A stretch of 12,299 nucleotides of DNA from JANQKX01 sp039028695 (GTDB lineage Bacteria > Pseudomonadota > Alphaproteobacteria > Kiloniellales > Kiloniellaceae): the NCBI GenBank assembly GCA_039028695.1, contig JBCCHN010000153.1:1-12299 (forward strand), written 5' to 3'. The translations under genes and the position numbers were made by a program. Each line of letters begins with the position of its first letter. Positions within the stretch are counted from its first letter, which is position 1. Positions 1-7,385 of the stretch are shown piece after piece. The notes below the pieces were generated by a model that saw nothing but the letters and a program-made list of their open reading frames with translations, was not told where the DNA came from and ran no database searches.

Positions 1-1085
1 GCCAGGATAAGGCCCACACCGCCGCCCTGGGAAAAGCCCGCCATGACCGCACAGGCGGACCAATAATTGCGCAAGCCGGGAACAGGGCCCACCAGGGGGT
101 TGCCGTCGCTCGCAAAGGTGAAGGGGCCGTTGATCACCCGTTTGATGCCGGCCCGCTCCAACACCGGAAAGCGCTTGAAAGCGAATTCCAAGGTATCGCC
201 GATACGGTCCAGATTATCGGGCAATAGTTCGTGGCCGAAGTCCGGCGGCGTGCCGGCCACGCCCCAGGCGTCGCAAGATTGCTCGTAAAAGCCGATGACC
301 AGACCTCGGCCTTCCTGCCGCAGATAACTTTCCCCTTCCGGATCCATGACGTGAGGCAACTCGCTTTCCCGCTCATAGACTTCGGGCGCCTCCTCGGTCA
401 CCAGGTATTGGTGTTCCATGGGATGCAAAGGCAAATAAAGACCTGCCAAGGCCCCTACCTCGCGCGCCCAAAGGCCAGCCGCATTAACGACATGCTCGGC
501 GATGACCCTGCCCTTTTCCGTGACCACTTCCCAGGTCCCATCCGGCCGGGGATTGGTTTCGAGCACCGGGTTGCGCAAGACGATTTCAGCACCGGCCATG
601 CGGGCGGCCTTGGCATAGGCATGGGTGGTGCCCGAAGGGTCCAAGTGGCCGTCCAAGGGATCGTAGAGGGCACCGAGGACCCCGTCGGTATTGGTGATCG
701 GCGACAGTTTTTTGATTTCTTCCGGGCCGACAATTTCCGTTTCAAGCCCCATATAGCGGTGCTTGGCCCGCTCGGCTTTGAGGAAGTCCATCCGCTCGGG
801 CGTGCCGGCCAGGGTCACCCCGCCTACATGGTGCAGGCCGCAGGACTGGCCCGAGATCTCCTCCAGCTCCCGATAAAGTTGGATGGTATAGCCCTGCAGG
901 GCCGCCATGTTGGTGTCGGCATTCAGGGTGTGAAAGCCACCGGCCGCATGCCAAGTTGAGCCCGAGGTCAACTCGGAGCGCTCGATCAACATCACGTCGG
1001 ACCAGCCGAACTTGGTTAGGTGATAGAGCACACTGCAGCCAACCACGCCGCCGCCGATCACCACCACCCGCACATGAGATTTCAT
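1..1085 (-). CDS. FAD-dependent dimethylglycine/sarcosine dehydrogenase-like protein (partial, C-terminus off window)
   Basis: The visible 361 codons form a DAO-type FAD domain of the dimethylglycine/sarcosine dehydrogenase family. These enzymes oxidatively remove N-methyl groups and usually pass the formaldehyde unit to tetrahydrofolate through a C-terminal GcvT-like domain. Residues 7-16 hold the dinucleotide-binding motif VVVIGGGVVG. Residues 41-49 read SGSTWHAAG, and His46 matches the histidine that carries covalent FAD in DMGDH relatives. Further family signatures are GYTIQLYRELEE, VVNAAGLWAREVG and DGNPLVGPVPGLRNYW, the last near the end of the visible part. Full-length GcvT-fused members have roughly 800 residues, so more than half lies left of the window and the fusion cannot be confirmed here. 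The ATG at 1085 is preceded by a clear GGAGG Shine-Dalgarno 7 nt upstream (1093-1097). The gene lies 63 nt after the MFS symporter gene on the same strand, so it is probably in the same transcript. Substrate (dimethylglycine, sarcosine or another N-methyl amino acid) is not determined. Confidence 0.88.
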   Translation of the reverse strand, partial: MKSHVRVVVIGGGVVGCSVLYHLTKFGWSDVMLIERSELTSGSTWHAAGGFHTLNADTNMAALQGYTIQLYRELEEISGQSCGLHHVGGVTLAGTPERMDFLKAERAKHRYMGLETEIVGPEEIKKLSPITNTDGVLGALYDPLDGHLDPSGTTHAYAKAARMAGAEIVLRNPVLETNPRPDGTWEVVTEKGRVIAEHVVNAAGLWAREVGALAGLYLPLHPMEHQYLVTEEAPEVYERESELPHVMDPEGESYLRQEGRGLVIGFYEQSCDAWGVAGTPPDFGHELLPDNLDRIGDTLEFAFKRFPVLERAGIKRVINGPFTFASDGNPLVGPVPGLRNYWSACAVMAGFSQGGGVGLIL

Positions 1086-1148
1086 GGGCTCGCCTCCAAT
1101 CCTTCCTGAACGCAGCTTCCCGCTTAATCGGATAATCCCCTTAGCCTA

Positions 1149-2420
1149 TTAATCCAGGGAGGTAAATCGGGTTTCGCGAATCAGGAACAGAGCGGAAATC
1201 AGGGTGACCGAGCCGCAAGCCGCCACCCAGTAGGCGGGCGAGAGGGGGTCGCCCGTGGTATTGATCAACCAGGCAGCGATCAGGGGTGTGGTCCCGCCGA
1301 AATAACCGATGGAAGCATTGTAGGCAAAGGCCAGTCCCGTGCAGCGCACGGCATGGGGAATGAGCTCGACCATGGCCGGAACCACCCCCCCCGAGGCGAT
1401 ACCGAGCGCAATAACAAAACCTAGTTCACCCAAAAATATGGTGGCTGGATCAGTAGAATGAATGAGATGGAAAAAGGGGATCGAGCCAAAAGCCAGCAAA
1501 AATCCGCCGACAATCAAGAGAGGCCGGCGTCCGATGCGATCAGAGAGCCAAGCCCCCAAGGGCATGACCAGCAAGAGCAAAGCCATGGCGCCCGTGTTGA
1601 GATTAAAGGCCACGTTCTCGGGCAGCTTGTCGATGTCGCGGATGTAGGTCACCGCATAGACAAAGGCGGCATAAAAGCCCACGCCATAGCCCACATTCAA
1701 GAGGGCCACCTTGATCACGGGCCAACGGTGCTTGCCAAAGGAATCTCGAATCGGATTGAGGGTCTTGCTCCCTTTTTCCGTCACATGCAGGGATTTACGG
1801 ATCACATAACCTGTGGCGGCCACCAAGATGCCCGCCAGGAAGGGCAGCCGCCAGCCCCAGGCGGCAATTTCCGCATCGCTGAGCACCGTGGTCAGGAGGT
1901 CACCCATGCCCGAGCCGATGAGGATGCCCAAAACCGCCCCCCAAGGCCCCCAAATGGCACTCATGGCCCGGCTGTTCTTTGGCGCATGCTCCACCAGAAA
2001 CACAATGGAGCCGGTGTATTCGCCGCCCACGGACAAACCCTGCACGATGCGGAACAGGACGATTAGGATGGGCGCGGCAATCCCGATGGTCTCGTAGGTG
2101 GGCAAAAAGGCCATGAGCACCGTAGGCAAGGCCATACATAACATAGAGAGAAGCAGCGCCCGCTTTCGCCCCACCAAGTCGCCAATCCGCCCAAAAATCA
2201 AGCCGCCCAGGGGACGCACCAAAAAGCCCGCGGCAAAAGCCCCGAACGCGGCGATGAGCGAGACCGCCGGATCGCTGGCTGGAAAAAACAGCTGGCCGAT
2301 GACGGTGGCAAAATAGCCGTAGACCGCAAAGTCGTACCATTCCATTACGTTGCCGATCAGGCCCGCCATAATGAGCTTGCGGCGCGGTGGCGGGGTTGTT
2401 TGCTGTTCAGTGACGGTCAT
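1149..2420 (-). CDS. MFS transporter, metabolite:H+ symporter (MHS, ProP-like) family
   Basis: A 423-residue inner-membrane protein with about 12 hydrophobic segments, normal length for the family. MHS signatures are clear: GNVMEWYDFAVYG at residues 23-35 in the first helix, GRIGDLVGRKRALLLS at 77-92 in the loop after helix 2, and DRIGRRPLL as the equivalent loop in the second half. RIVQGLSVGGEYTGS and WGWRLPFLAG are also typical. MHS members import proline/betaine, citrate, alpha-ketoglutarate, shikimate and similar small zwitterions or acids by proton symport. Beside a DMGDH/SarDH-like gene, a betaine or N-methyl amino acid is a reasonable guess but is inference. The ATG at 2420 has only a weak upstream purine stretch (GTGAG). 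The gene lies 41 nt after the isochorismatase-like gene and 63 nt before the flavoprotein gene, consistent with one operon. Confidence 0.93.
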   Translation of the reverse strand: MTVTEQQTTPPPRRKLIMAGLIGNVMEWYDFAVYGYFATVIGQLFFPASDPAVSLIAAFGAFAAGFLVRPLGGLIFGRIGDLVGRKRALLLSMLCMALPTVLMAFLPTYETIGIAAPILIVLFRIVQGLSVGGEYTGSIVFLVEHAPKNSRAMSAIWGPWGAVLGILIGSGMGDLLTTVLSDAEIAAWGWRLPFLAGILVAATGYVIRKSLHVTEKGSKTLNPIRDSFGKHRWPVIKVALLNVGYGVGFYAAFVYAVTYIRDIDKLPENVAFNLNTGAMALLLLVMPLGAWLSDRIGRRPLLIVGGFLLAFGSIPFFHLIHSTDPATIFLGELGFVIALGIASGGVVPAMVELIPHAVRCTGLAFAYNASIGYFGGTTPLIAAWLINTTGDPLSPAYWVAACGSVTLISALFLIRETRFTSLD

Positions 2421-2461
2421 ATTCGGCTCACAAAAATTGGTTTCGGCATAAATGATGAATT

Positions 2462-3022
2462 TTAGTCGATGGTCTTTAGAGACTTGATGATGGGCAAAAG
2501 GGTTTTAAAAGCGGCCTGATCTGCCCGTTCCAGCCATTCAAAAAGGACCATTTCGCAGGAGACGACCTGACACCCGGCCTGACGCAGCCGTTCAATGGCT
2601 AGGCGGTAATTTCCAACGTGGCGGGTGCCGCTGGCGTCCGCGACGAGGGCAACGTCATAGCCATGCTGCAGAAGACCCAAGGCCGTTTGCAGCACGCAGA
2701 CATGGGCCTCGGCGCCACAGATAATGGCCTGACGGCGTCCCATCTCGGAAAGGCGCATGAGGACCTCGGGTTCTTTAGCGGCACAGAAATGAGTTTTTTG
2801 GAGGATGAGATCGGGTGATAGGTGAGAGGAGATTTGCGCGACCGTACCACCGATCCGCTCGGCACAATGCTCGGTGGCCCAAGTTGGGAGATGCAAGAGG
2901 TCAGCAGCCATGGCCAAAGACCCAATGTTGTGAACCAGATTCTCGGACTGGCGCAGGGCGGGCACCAACTTTTCCTGCATATCGACGATCAAAAGGAAGG
3001 ATTGCGTCGAATCAATCAGCAT
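2462..3022 (-). CDS. Isochorismatase-fold cysteine hydrolase (ISOC/YcaC-like)
   Basis: A 186-residue cytoplasmic protein covering the whole isochorismatase-like domain. The expected catalytic triad is visible: Asp14 in LLIVDMQEKL, Lys76 in LILQKTHFCA and the nucleophile Cys109 in CGAEAHVCVLQTA. The C-terminal EMVLFEWLERA...FKTLLPIIK pattern resembles the ISOC1/YcaC-type subgroup, whose physiological substrate is largely unknown. The superfamily also contains nicotinamidase, ureidoacrylate amidase and N-carbamoylsarcosine amidase. The last would fit the sarcosine-type dehydrogenase two genes downstream, but I see no motif that assigns that specificity. The start at 3022 has a poor Shine-Dalgarno. 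The gene follows the XdhC remnant by 26 nt and precedes the MFS gene by 41 nt on the same strand. Confidence 0.9.
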   Translation of the reverse strand: MLIDSTQSFLLIVDMQEKLVPALRQSENLVHNIGSLAMAADLLHLPTWATEHCAERIGGTVAQISSHLSPDLILQKTHFCAAKEPEVLMRLSEMGRRQAIICGAEAHVCVLQTALGLLQHGYDVALVADASGTRHVGNYRLAIERLRQAGCQVVSCEMVLFEWLERADQAAFKTLLPIIKSLKTID

Positions 3023-3048
3023 GGGCGGTTTTTCCGTTCAAAGACAAG

Positions 3049-3260
3049 TTACAACGCCGCTGTAAGAGCCGAGCCCTGGTCGATGGTGCTGTTTTCCAAG
3101 CTTCCACCCCCCAGGGGTTCCATAAAAACCATCCGCCCAGGCCACCATCTTGGTGCCGACGGAAGGGGGGTGTGGATCCCCGGGTACGCGCAATCACCGC
3201 CAACACGCGAGCGCCCGCAGCGTCGAAAACTCTTTCCAACTGGTCTGGCCGCTCAGGCAT
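3049..3260 (-). pseudogene. Frameshifted remnant of an XdhC/CoxI-family N-terminal domain
   Basis: Reading leftward from an ATG at 3260, the first 32 codons encode LERVFDAAGARVLAVIART followed by RGSTPP, which matches the start of XdhC/CoxI proteins (…ALATVVRTRGSTPR…). The frame is then lost at a C6 run (minus-strand C's at 3170-3165). Dropping one C restores PPSVGTKMVAWADGFYGT. Dropping one C from the C4 run at 3117-3114 restores GTLGGGSLENSTIDQGSAL, the family's conserved GT(I/L)GGG-LE segment, ending at a TAA at 3051-3049. The restored product would be 69 residues, about the N-terminal domain only; the NAD-binding C-terminal domain of XdhC (normal total about 250-330 residues) is absent. 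XdhC proteins help insert sulfurated molybdenum cofactor into xanthine dehydrogenase-type enzymes. It sits 15 nt after the EamA gene, in operon orientation. Either a decayed gene or two homopolymer sequencing errors in a short XdhC-like gene; both shifts fall in C runs, so errors are possible. Confidence 0.62.
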
Positions 3261-3275
3261 TGCCGGATTTCCAAA

Positions 3276-4193
3276 TCACCCCTGTGCTTTGTTTTGGGGC
3301 TGAGCCTTAACGCCCTCACGATGAAGGACGTAAAGGCCGCTCATCATGATCATGCCTGCGCCGACCCATACCGGTAGGCTGGGCACGTCACCCCAAATCA
3401 GAAAGCCGAAAATTGCCGCCCAAATCAACCCCGTATATTCAAAAGGAGCCACCACCGTCGGCGTGGCCACGCTGTATGCCTTGGTCAGCGAAAGCTGGGC
3501 AATGGCGCCAAAAAAGGCCGTAATGGCAACTAAAGCCACGGCAAAAAGATCCATGGGCTGCCAAAACCAAAACTGCGCTGGCGCTGTCAGAACCACAAAG
3601 CCCGCCAAAGTATGCAGCAACATGGTACTGGCCTGCTCGGTCTTACCGAGCGTTCGGGTGATGATGGCCACTAAAGACCAGCCCAAGGCGGCGGTCAGCA
3701 TAAAACCGAAGGGCCAATCAAAACCCTCGGCCGGATTGGTCATGAAAATTACCCCCGCAAAACCGACAGCGATCGCCGTGGCCCGTCGAATGCCAACCTT
3801 TTCGCCCAAAAGGGGAACGGACAAGACGGTCAACATGAGGGGGAAAGTAAAAAACAGTGCCGTTGCGGTGGCGAGGGGCAGGTACTTCAAACCGGTAAAA
3901 AAGGCGCACCAGGACAAGACATTCAAGACCGTGCGCAACAACATCAGCCAAGGGCGCCGAATCCGTCGAAAGGGCGTTTGCCCGCCCATCTTCGTACCGC
4001 CCACCAGAAAGACTATGGCAAAAAGACTACGCAGGAATAATATCTGCAAGATGGTAAAGTCGGTGGACAACCATTTGATGGTCGAGTCCTGCACGACGAA
4101 GCAAAAGGCACCAAGCAAGGCCAGGGCAATACCAAGAAAAGGCGCATCGCCCCCGGCATGTCCCGGACTGAACCTGGCGAGAAAAGACCGCAT
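3276..4193 (-). CDS. EamA/DMT-superfamily permease
   Basis: A 305-residue inner-membrane protein with about ten hydrophobic helices arranged as two EamA repeats, the usual size for drug/metabolite transporters. The first repeat starts at GIALALLGAFCFVVQDSTIK and includes the typical LQILFLRSLFA and YLPLATATALFFTFPLMLTVLS segments. The second repeat ends with ATPTVVAPFEYTGLIWAAIF and a conserved WVGAGMIMMSGLYVLHRE tail. I chose the ATG at 4193. An upstream ATG at 4301 in the same frame would add 36 hydrophilic residues and overlap the preceding gene by 95 nt, while 4193 lies just 13 nt beyond that gene's stop. The Shine-Dalgarno is weak, so translation may be coupled to the TPP enzyme. DMT members mostly export amino acids or other metabolites and some import them; the substrate cannot be read from the sequence. 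Confidence 0.9.
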   Translation of the reverse strand: MRSFLARFSPGHAGGDAPFLGIALALLGAFCFVVQDSTIKWLSTDFTILQILFLRSLFAIVFLVGGTKMGGQTPFRRIRRPWLMLLRTVLNVLSWCAFFTGLKYLPLATATALFFTFPLMLTVLSVPLLGEKVGIRRATAIAVGFAGVIFMTNPAEGFDWPFGFMLTAALGWSLVAIITRTLGKTEQASTMLLHTLAGFVVLTAPAQFWFWQPMDLFAVALVAITAFFGAIAQLSLTKAYSVATPTVVAPFEYTGLIWAAIFGFLIWGDVPSLPVWVGAGMIMMSGLYVLHREGVKAQPQNKAQG

Positions 4194-4206
4194 CCCGGTG
4201 GCGCAA

Positions 4207-5913
4207 CTAGTCGGCTTTTGAGGCGGCGCGGGCTTGCCCCTTGGCAACGGCTTCGGCACGGATTTGCGATAGGCGCTGGCGCGGGGTGATGCCCTCTGCA
4301 TCGATCATCAGTTCAATAATCGCGCCACTTTTTGACGCCACCGCGCGTTCGAAGGCAGCGGGAAAATCCTGGGTCCGCGCCACCCGCTCCCCATGATAGC
4401 CATAAGCCTGGGCAAGCTTTTGGAAATCTGGGCTGAGCAAATCTGTGCCCATCACCCGGCCCGGATAGTGACGCTCTTGATGCATGCGAATGGTCCCGAA
4501 GATGCCGTTGTTCAAAACGATGACAACGGGCTGGGCTCCCTCTTGCGCCGCTGTCATAAGCTCCTGACCGTTCATTTGAAAATCCCCATCGCCGGCAAAG
4601 CAAACGACCGTTCGGTCGGGCTCAACTATTTTAGCGGCCACCGAAGCAGGGACACCATAGCCCATGGGGCCGCTTTGCGCCGCCAGCAGGCGCGCCTGTT
4701 CTCCGAAGAGGTAGAACTTGTTAGGCCAGATTGTGAAGTTGCCTGCCCCGTTGGTGATGATCACGTCATCTGGCAAATGATCGCGCAGCCAGGCCATTAC
4801 GTCGCCCATATCCACCGCACCGGGCTGGGGCGGCGGCGTCAACTGAGCCAAAAAGTCCGCCCTGGCTTGAGCGCGCCAGTTCCGCCAAGCCGGGGTGGGG
4901 ACTTTATCGCGAGCCAACGCCGCGGCAAAAAAAGTATCGGGGCCTGCATGAATAGCCAAATTCGGCTGATAAACCTTGCCCAATTCCCCATCGGACGCAT
5001 GCACATGGACCAAGGTTTGTTGCGGGTAGGGCACCGAGAGCAGGCTGTAGCCCTGGGTGAGGATCTCCCCCAGGTCCAGGCCAACGGCAAAAATTGCGTC
5101 GGCGGCTTCAACAAGATCCCTCGTAACCGGAAAGAGCCCGACACCCAGATCACCGACATAGCAGTCACTGTGATTATCAAAGAGATCTTGCCAACGGAAA
5201 CCAGCCAACACGGGCAGGTCGTTTTGTTCCGCGAAGGCCTTAAGGTCACGGCGGCCGGCCTGGGACCAACCACCACCGCCGACCAGCAGCAAGGGTCGCT
5301 CCGCCCGACTTAAGTGATCGAAAAAAGATCCCATTGTCGCATCGCTAGGAGCCGGCGCCTGGTAGGGTCCGGGCATTCTGACCTCCACCGCTTCGGCCGG
5401 CAACGTCTGGCTCAGCATATCCTCTGGCAAAGCGATGACAACCGGACCGGGCCGGCCGCTCACCGCGGTTTGAAAGGCGCGGCCGACAAGCTCGGGGATA
5501 CGGGCCGGATCGTCGATTTCCACCACCCACTTGGCCATATCGCCAAAAAACTTGGCATAGTCGACTTCTTGGAAAGCCTCCCGGTGGCGGGCCGCCCGCT
5601 CAACCTGGCCGATCAGCAGGATCATTGGGGTGGAATTTTGCCGGGCCGTGTGAACGGCAATGGAAGCGTTGGTGGCCCCGGGTCCACGGGTCACCACGCA
5701 AAGGCCCGGCCGCCCGGTCAGCTTGCCGTATGCCTCGGCCATGAAACCGGCGCCCCCTTCCTGGCGACACATGACGGTCCGCAAACGATCCGAAACGCCG
5801 TACAACGCATCCAATAGGGGCAAATAGGACTCGCCCGGAACGCCAAACATAGTATCGACACCATGGGCCAGAAGGCAGTCCACCAAAATTTCGCCACCGC
5901 TTTTTCGGGCCAT
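4207..5913 (-). CDS. Acetolactate-synthase-like thiamine pyrophosphate enzyme
   Basis: A 568-residue cytoplasmic protein with the full three-domain layout of the ALS/benzoylformate decarboxylase superfamily. The N-terminal Pyr domain (about 1-170) has FGVPGES at 23-29, catalytic Glu52 in CRQEGGAGFMAEAYG, and TRGPGATNA at 75-83. A central domain spans about 190-330. The C-terminal PP domain holds GPMGYGVPASVAAK and the TPP/Mg motif GDGDFQMNGQEL at 441-452, closed by LNN at 467-469. These enzymes decarboxylate or cleave a 2-oxo acid, often condensing the product with an acceptor. The best fit is generic ALS-like; true acetolactate synthase is less likely because no small regulatory subunit gene is nearby and the gene sits in a catabolic cluster. 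The ATG at 5913 has a good GGAG 6 nt upstream. It follows the FAD-linked hydroxyacid dehydrogenase gene by 85 nt, which suggests (inference) hydroxyacid oxidation followed by TPP-dependent use of the resulting 2-oxo acid. Confidence 0.9.
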   Translation of the reverse strand: MARKSGGEILVDCLLAHGVDTMFGVPGESYLPLLDALYGVSDRLRTVMCRQEGGAGFMAEAYGKLTGRPGLCVVTRGPGATNASIAVHTARQNSTPMILLIGQVERAARHREAFQEVDYAKFFGDMAKWVVEIDDPARIPELVGRAFQTAVSGRPGPVVIALPEDMLSQTLPAEAVEVRMPGPYQAPAPSDATMGSFFDHLSRAERPLLLVGGGGWSQAGRRDLKAFAEQNDLPVLAGFRWQDLFDNHSDCYVGDLGVGLFPVTRDLVEAADAIFAVGLDLGEILTQGYSLLSVPYPQQTLVHVHASDGELGKVYQPNLAIHAGPDTFFAAALARDKVPTPAWRNWRAQARADFLAQLTPPPQPGAVDMGDVMAWLRDHLPDDVIITNGAGNFTIWPNKFYLFGEQARLLAAQSGPMGYGVPASVAAKIVEPDRTVVCFAGDGDFQMNGQELMTAAQEGAQPVVIVLNNGIFGTIRMHQERHYPGRVMGTDLLSPDFQKLAQAYGYHGERVARTQDFPAAFERAVASKSGAIIELMIDAEGITPRQRLSQIRAEAVAKGQARAASKAD

Positions 5914-5998
5914 GCCCCGCTCCCCCCAAATTTCTCTATACCTTTGTCGATAGCTGGAATCAGGGCGAGGGTGAAGGAAATAATGATTGTAAGGGGCG

Positions 5999-7381
5999 TT
6001 AAAGCACCTTGCCGGGATTCATAATGTTACCCGGGTCAAGTGCGGCCTTGACCGCGCGCATGGCGGCCAACTTTCCGGGCGACAGGTGTCGGGCGAGAGC
6101 CGACCGCTTTTCCAGACCGATGCCGTGCTCAGCTGAAAGGGCGCCGCCGATCGCGCGCAGTCCGTCATAAACCGCTAGGGACACGGCTTGCACTTTTTCT
6201 TCCGGAAGGGGCTGACCGTTTGTGACGGTAATATGCATGTTACCATCGCCGAGATGACCGAAATAGCTGACAATCAGCGCGGAATCGATTTTAGCAATAC
6301 GTTTCTCCAAACGGGTGAGATAGCCGTCCAACTGGGCATGGGGGATCGAAACGTCATACCAGAGGCCGTTGGGATAGGCTCGCTCCAAGGCCCAGTCTTC
6401 CCGAAGACGCCAAAAATCCGCACGCTCCCCCTCACTTTTAGCGATCAAGGCGTCCAGCACGTCTTCCGCTTCAACGGCCGCCATCAGATGCGTTTCAAAA
6501 ATTGCCTCGTGGTCGCCCGAGCCGCCGGCGGCCTGTCCCTCGATCAGCAAATAGGCCGTGGCATCAGGGGTCGCCACCAGGCTGTCCAGTCCGATTTCCC
6601 GGGCCGTGATAGTGGCATAGGTGTGAAACATAACCTCAGCCGTCAGGAGGTGGAAATCGGCCGCTTTGCGCAAGCGGTTGAAGAGGCTGAGTGCCGCCGC
6701 CCCGTCACGACAAGCACAAAGGGCCGAGCAAGTGGGCTCGACCAAGGGCACAAGCTGCAGAGCGGCCCGAGTCACGATGCCTAAGGTGCCTTCCCCACCG
6801 ATCAAGAGCTGCTTGACGTCGTACCCATCGGTGACCTTGGAGACCCGGGTCAGATCCTCAAAGATCGAGCCGTCCGGCAAAACCGCTTCCAAACCCAAAA
6901 CCCTTTGGCGCATGACTCCATTGCGGAAGGCCTCATTGCCGCCGGCATTTGTGGAGATCATGCCACCGATGGTCGCCGTACCCCGTGCCCCCAGATCAAT
7001 GCCCGCACTGAGACCATGGTCCGCCGCGGCCTCGTTAAGGCGCTGCAAAGTGACGCCGGCGCCGACAGTGACAACGCCTGCCACCGGATCCAAGTCCTCA
7101 ACCGCATTGAAACGGTCCAGCATGACGATCAGCTGACCCGGGCGAGAGATCGCAGCGCCGCTGAGTCCCGTACGGCCGCCGTGGGGCACGATAGATACCT
7201 TGCGCTTGCCGCAGAGCTGGACGATGTCACGGACCTGCTTAACAGTCTCGGGGAGAACCGCCCATCCGGCGGCCAGGTTGTCGGGATGGACGCCTGCATC
7301 CTGGCCCGCCAAGTCGGCGGGTTGACGCAGCCCTTTAGGACCTAAAAGGGCCAAAAGGTCGGCAACAAAATGAGGATCCAT
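5999..7381 (-). CDS. FAD-linked 2-hydroxyacid dehydrogenase (GlcD / D-2-hydroxyglutarate dehydrogenase type)
   Basis: A 460-residue PCMH-type FAD flavoprotein of the GlcD/Dld/D-2-hydroxyglutarate dehydrogenase family, which oxidises D-2-hydroxy acids to 2-oxo acids and passes electrons to ETF, quinone or cytochrome. The FAD-binding domain shows PHGGRTGLSGAA at 67-78, IGGMISTNAGGNEAFRNG at 138-155 and IGGEGTLGIVT at 194-204. The C-terminal domain has the metal-binding HLGDGNMHI (His376, Asn381, His383) and the AEHGIG motif with His419. It ends in DPGNIMNPGKVL, the usual family end, so it is complete. The ATG at 7381 has an AAGGA Shine-Dalgarno (7389-7393) that adjoins the TAA of the LysR gene; the gap is only 4 nt, so the two are almost certainly cotranscribed. 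The exact hydroxyacid (lactate, 2-hydroxyglutarate, glycolate or a pathway-specific acid) is not evident. Confidence 0.92.
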   Translation of the reverse strand: MDPHFVADLLALLGPKGLRQPADLAGQDAGVHPDNLAAGWAVLPETVKQVRDIVQLCGKRKVSIVPHGGRTGLSGAAISRPGQLIVMLDRFNAVEDLDPVAGVVTVGAGVTLQRLNEAAADHGLSAGIDLGARGTATIGGMISTNAGGNEAFRNGVMRQRVLGLEAVLPDGSIFEDLTRVSKVTDGYDVKQLLIGGEGTLGIVTRAALQLVPLVEPTCSALCACRDGAAALSLFNRLRKAADFHLLTAEVMFHTYATITAREIGLDSLVATPDATAYLLIEGQAAGGSGDHEAIFETHLMAAVEAEDVLDALIAKSEGERADFWRLREDWALERAYPNGLWYDVSIPHAQLDGYLTRLEKRIAKIDSALIVSYFGHLGDGNMHITVTNGQPLPEEKVQAVSLAVYDGLRAIGGALSAEHGIGLEKRSALARHLSPGKLAAMRAVKAALDPGNIMNPGKVL

Positions 7382-7385
7382 AAGA

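Noticed and set aside
231..959. Plus-strand open frame of 242 codons
   Set aside because: It is antisense to the DMGDH/SarDH-like gene, whose FAD motifs fix the real strand; no family pattern is visible in it.
4194..4301. Longer N-terminus for the EamA permease starting at 4301
   Set aside because: It would add 36 polar residues ahead of the first helix and overlap the TPP enzyme's 3' end by 95 nt. The ATG at 4193 gives a normal DMT length and near-adjacent spacing.
3346..5313. Two long plus-strand frames (3346-4221 and 4393-5313)
   Set aside because: Both are opposite the EamA permease and the TPP enzyme. Their compositions are Lys/Pro-rich or Arg/Gly-rich without motifs, as expected of shadows.
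4207..5913. Biosynthetic acetolactate synthase large subunit (ilvB/ilvI)
   Set aside because: Motifs are shared by the whole ALS-like superfamily; no small-subunit gene or branched-chain pathway gene is adjacent and the context is catabolic.
5914..5998. Separate promoter or riboswitch between the FAD dehydrogenase and TPP enzyme genes
   Set aside because: The 85-nt gap has a TATAGA-like hexamer and a good Shine-Dalgarno but no matching -35 box, no conserved aptamer pattern and no stable hairpin that I could see.
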